Shown: positions 60,966 through 64,000 of the stretch, piece by piece
Layout: each line of letters starts with the position of its first letter
Position numbering within the stretch: position 1 is the first letter of the stretch
From: Haloferula rosea
GTDB lineage: Bacteria; Verrucomicrobiota; Verrucomicrobiia; Verrucomicrobiales; Akkermansiaceae
Direction: 5' to 3'
DNA length: 64,000 nt
Assembly (NCBI RefSeq): GCF_016595525.1
Contig: NZ_JAENII010000003.1
Span: 124,001-188,000 of the forward strand
Notes under the pieces: model-generated
Database searches by the model: none
What the model was told of the DNA's origin: nothing
What the model saw: the letters and a program-made list of their open reading frames with translations, nothing else
Made by a program: the position numbers and the translations under genes

Positions 60966-61619
60966 TTAAACGCGGCGCGCCTTCTTCGGACGGCAGCCGT
61001 TGTGAGGGATGGCGGTCACGTCCTTGATCCCGGTGACGTCGACTCCGAGGCCTTGGACGGCACGAACCGCGGACTCACGACCCGAACCCGGGCCCTTGAC
61101 GCGGACTTCAGCCTCCTTGAGACCGTGGCCCATGGCCTGACGACATGCGTCCTGCGACACCACCTGAGCGGCGTAAGCCGTGCTCTTGCGGGATCCGCGG
61201 AAGCCCATCTTGCCGGCGCTCGACCACCCGATGGCATTGCCACTCGGGTCGGTCACGCTGACGATGGTGTTGTTGAAGGTCGCGGTCACGTGGACAATGC
61301 CCTTGGTGACGTTCTTCGACTTCTTCGCCTTGTGAATCTTGATCTGAGTCTCGTCGGCACCGGCGAGCTCAGCGAAAATGTCGCGCTTCTCCTCTTTCTT
61401 CGGAGCACCGCCTTCGGCAGCACCTTCCTCAGCCTTGGGAGCTTCAGCACCTTCAGCCTTCGGAGCTTCGGCACCTTCGCCTTCGGCAGCGGCAGGAGCT
61501 TCAGCAGTTGCGGGAGCCTCAGCGGCAGGAGCAGCCTCTTCAGCAGCAGGAGTTGCTGCGACTGCTTCTTCCGGAGCTTCTGCAGCCGGAGTTTCGTTCT
61601 TGGTTTCTTCGTCAGCCAT
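60966..61619 (-). CDS. rpsK: 30S ribosomal protein S11 with acidic N-terminal extension
   Basis: 217 residues against about 129 in most bacteria. The last 125 are an ordinary S11: [44 protein letters not shown], and the conserved tail [17 protein letters not shown]. The first 90 residues are a low-complexity Ala/Glu/Pro stretch ([19 protein letters not shown]) followed by a [14 protein letters not shown] hinge. There is no ATG near the canonical start of the core that would suggest a shorter product, so the extension seems real. It lies between rpsM (32-bp gap) and rpsD (24-bp gap). No SD precedes the start. Confidence 0.95.
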   Translation of the reverse strand: MADEETKNETPAAEAPEEAVAATPAAEEAAPAAEAPATAEAPAAAEGEGAEAPKAEGAEAPKAEEGAAEGGAPKKEEKRDIFAELAGADETQIKIHKAKKSKNVTKGIVHVTATFNNTIVSVTDPSGNAIGWSSAGKMGFRGSRKSTAYAAQVVSQDACRQAMGHGLKEAEVRVKGPGSGRESAVRAVQGLGVDVTGIKDVTAIPHNGCRPKKARRV

Positions 61620-61651
61620 CTTGGATGATTGTTAGTGGACTATAAGCCGGA

Positions 61652-62020
61652 TTACTTCTTCACACCCACGGTCTTACGCTTGCCCTTACGGGTGCGTGCG
61701 TTCGTCCGAGTGCGCTGACCGCGAACCGGAAGACCACGCTTGTGACGGATGCCACGAACGCAGTTGATCGATGTCAGACGCTTGAGCTGAGATTGTTTTT
61801 CACGACGGAGATCACCCTCGATGATGATGCCTTCGCCTTGGATGACCGTGCCGATCTTGACCAGCTGGTCTTCGCTAAGCTGTCCGGTGCGCAGGTTCGG
61901 GTCGATGCCTGCTTGATCCAGAATGCGGGAAGCCGTCGTTGGGCCAATGCCGTAAATATACCGCAAAGACGCTTCGATGCGCTTTTCGTTGGGGATTTCG
62001 ATGCCGAAAATTCGTGCCAT
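61652..62020 (-). CDS. rpsM: 30S ribosomal protein S13
   Basis: 122 residues. MARIFGIEIPNEKRIEASLRYIYGIG starts the protein; RILDQAGIDPNLRTGQLSEDQ and SINCVRGIRHKRGLPVRGQRTRTNARTRKGK are the canonical S13 segments (short core: RHKRGLPVRGQRT). It contacts the 50S subunit in the head bridge B1. As the first gene of the local S13-S11-S4 cluster it probably carries the operon promoter in the 254-bp divergent region with the MoxR gene. No SD before the start (CGAGTATC). Confidence 0.97.
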   Translation of the reverse strand: MARIFGIEIPNEKRIEASLRYIYGIGPTTASRILDQAGIDPNLRTGQLSEDQLVKIGTVIQGEGIIIEGDLRREKQSQLKRLTSINCVRGIRHKRGLPVRGQRTRTNARTRKGKRKTVGVKK

Positions 62021-62274
62021 GATACTCGGTGGTGAGCGGGATTCCGCCGCGCTCAGATGCCGACACGTCGTCGATCACCATAGCGGAGCGGGCGGGCTGT
62101 TTAGCAGAGGCGGAGGGTCTGACAAGTGGGAAATCGCAATTTTCCCGCGAAATTACCGGATTCCCCCATCCGGGCTCTGAAATCCTCCTTTTCGCGAAAA
62201 AACCCGCTGTCCTCGCGACTCGACAAAACGAAGCCTGATCCTAGCTTCGCTGCAAAGCTGAATCCTAGCCACTC

Positions 62275-63324
<1,050 letters not shown>

Positions 63325-63382
63325 TCGACATTGGCCCGCCATCGGCCGGGTTTCCCGACCGAAGGTCATCCACTACCACCTG

Positions 63383-64000
63383 ATGAACTACGATTTCCTC
63401 GATTCCGACCTGCTCTCGCGACTCGGCGCCCTGCCCGTGGAGTCGCGCATGCCCATGGTCGGCAACGTGGCCGGCAAACACCGGTCTCCGCATCGAGGCT
63501 CCTCGGTGGAATTCGCCGAATACCGGAAATACGTGCCCGGTGACGACACCCGCCGCCTCGACTGGAAGGCCTTCGCGCGGTCGGACCGGTTCTACATCAA
63601 GGAATTCGAAGCCGACACCAACCTACGTGCCTACTTCGTGGTCGACGCATCGGGCTCGATGAACTTCGCCGGCGAAGGCGAATCCAAAGTCGAGTACGCC
63701 CGCCGGATCGCCGCCTCCCTCTCCTACCTCCTGGTCAACCAGGGCGATGCCGCCGGACTTTCGCTGTGCACGGAAAAGCTGCACCTCGAGGTCCCGCCCA
63801 GCCGGCGCGCCGCCCACCTGCAGCGGATCTTCGAGACCCTCAAGGACCTCAAACCGGAAGGTGAGACCGGACTCGTCCCGGCGCTCCACCAGATCGCGGA
63901 GAAGATCGGCCAGCGTGCCTTTGTCGTGATCCTTTCCGATCTCTTCACGGATACCGACGAACTGGCGGACGCCCTCCAGCACCTCCGCTACCGGAAGCAC
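63383..64000 (+). CDS. DUF58 protein, truncated by window edge
   Basis: The first 206 codons of a DUF58 gene, open to the last base. MNYDFLDSDLLSRLGALPVESRM precedes the family core GSSVEFAEYRKYVPGDDTRRLDWKAFARSDRFYIKEFE (hallmark segments YRKYVPGDD, LDWKAFAR, YIKEFE). FVVDASGSMNF is a MIDAS-like VWA motif (DxSxS). It begins at the ATG at 63383. DUF58 proteins work beside MoxR ATPases, and the gene sits directly downstream of one. The C-terminal part is missing, so its length is unknown. Confidence 0.92.
   Translation, partial: MNYDFLDSDLLSRLGALPVESRMPMVGNVAGKHRSPHRGSSVEFAEYRKYVPGDDTRRLDWKAFARSDRFYIKEFEADTNLRAYFVVDASGSMNFAGEGESKVEYARRIAASLSYLLVNQGDAAGLSLCTEKLHLEVPPSRRAAHLQRIFETLKDLKPEGETGLVPALHQIAEKIGQRAFVVILSDLFTDTDELADALQHLRYRKH

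Overview
The window looks like a chromosome segment of a GC-rich, Gram-negative member of the Verrucomicrobiota, most likely the order Verrucomicrobiales. This is inferred from content: two secreted Cys-type sulfatases, a secreted cytochrome c/PA14 protein coupled to a PVC-type beta-propeller protein, a pseudopilin, a GldA/F/G-like ABC system, an Omp85-type barrel, many exported hydrolases, and very few recognisable Shine-Dalgarno (SD) sequences. I see no rRNA or tRNA gene, CRISPR array, prophage or ordinary insertion sequence.

Layout. Bases 1-9106: end of a YmdB-type phosphoesterase, a cell-wall amidase, the cytochrome c/PA14 + propeller pair, an SDR epimerase, a Gfo/Idh/MocA oxidoreductase, sulfatase 1 and an unknown anchored protein. 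9.2-13.3 kb: two facing cassettes for envelope lipid or glycan work (GT2 + methyltransferase; acyltransferase + NodB deacetylase). 13.5-24.4 kb: DUF1802, MetX acyltransferase, 2-Cys peroxiredoxin, thrS-infC-HAD operon, FMN hydroxy-acid oxidase, HdeD-like protein, sulfatase 2 with a strong terminator, outer-membrane barrel. 24.5-30.8 kb: three-subunit transhydrogenase operon divergent from a large secreted matrixin-like metalloprotease. 31-38 kb: DEAD-box helicase, pseudopilin, EF-hand esterase, NTF2-like protein, CPBP protease, PQQ-type propeller, rhodanese lipoprotein and a second lipoprotein.

38.0-40.1 kb holds the most unusual feature: two copies of a 188-nt non-coding element (38088-38275 and 39926-40113), both readable on the minus strand and both ending in an intrinsic terminator whose stem carries a compensatory base-pair change. 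They flank a UbiE-like methyltransferase and a PAP2 phosphatase. I do not recognise the family; it may be a small RNA or a leader RNA.

40.1-50.8 kb: a two-component system whose kinase has a discoidin-like extracytoplasmic domain, PhoH, a nitroreductase, and a four-gene Gld-like ABC operon ending in a terminator. 50.8-55.3 kb: a DUF3472 protein, two glycosyltransferases, and a REP-associated tyrosine transposase (RAYT) flanked by two 116-bp direct repeats full of REP-like hairpins. 55.3-59.8 kb: NADPH genes (zwf, opcA and a CysJ-like flavoprotein). 60.3-62.0 kb: rpsM-rpsK-rpsD, with a long acidic extension on S11 and a terminator where rpoA is often found. 62.3-64.0 kb: MoxR ATPase followed by a DUF58 protein cut by the right edge.

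Several gene pairs are translationally coupled by ATGA or TGATG overlaps (3120, 9975, 12394-12397, 16787, 25902-25905). Most other starts lack an SD motif, including the ribosomal-protein genes. The infC gene appears to start at a rare AUA codon.
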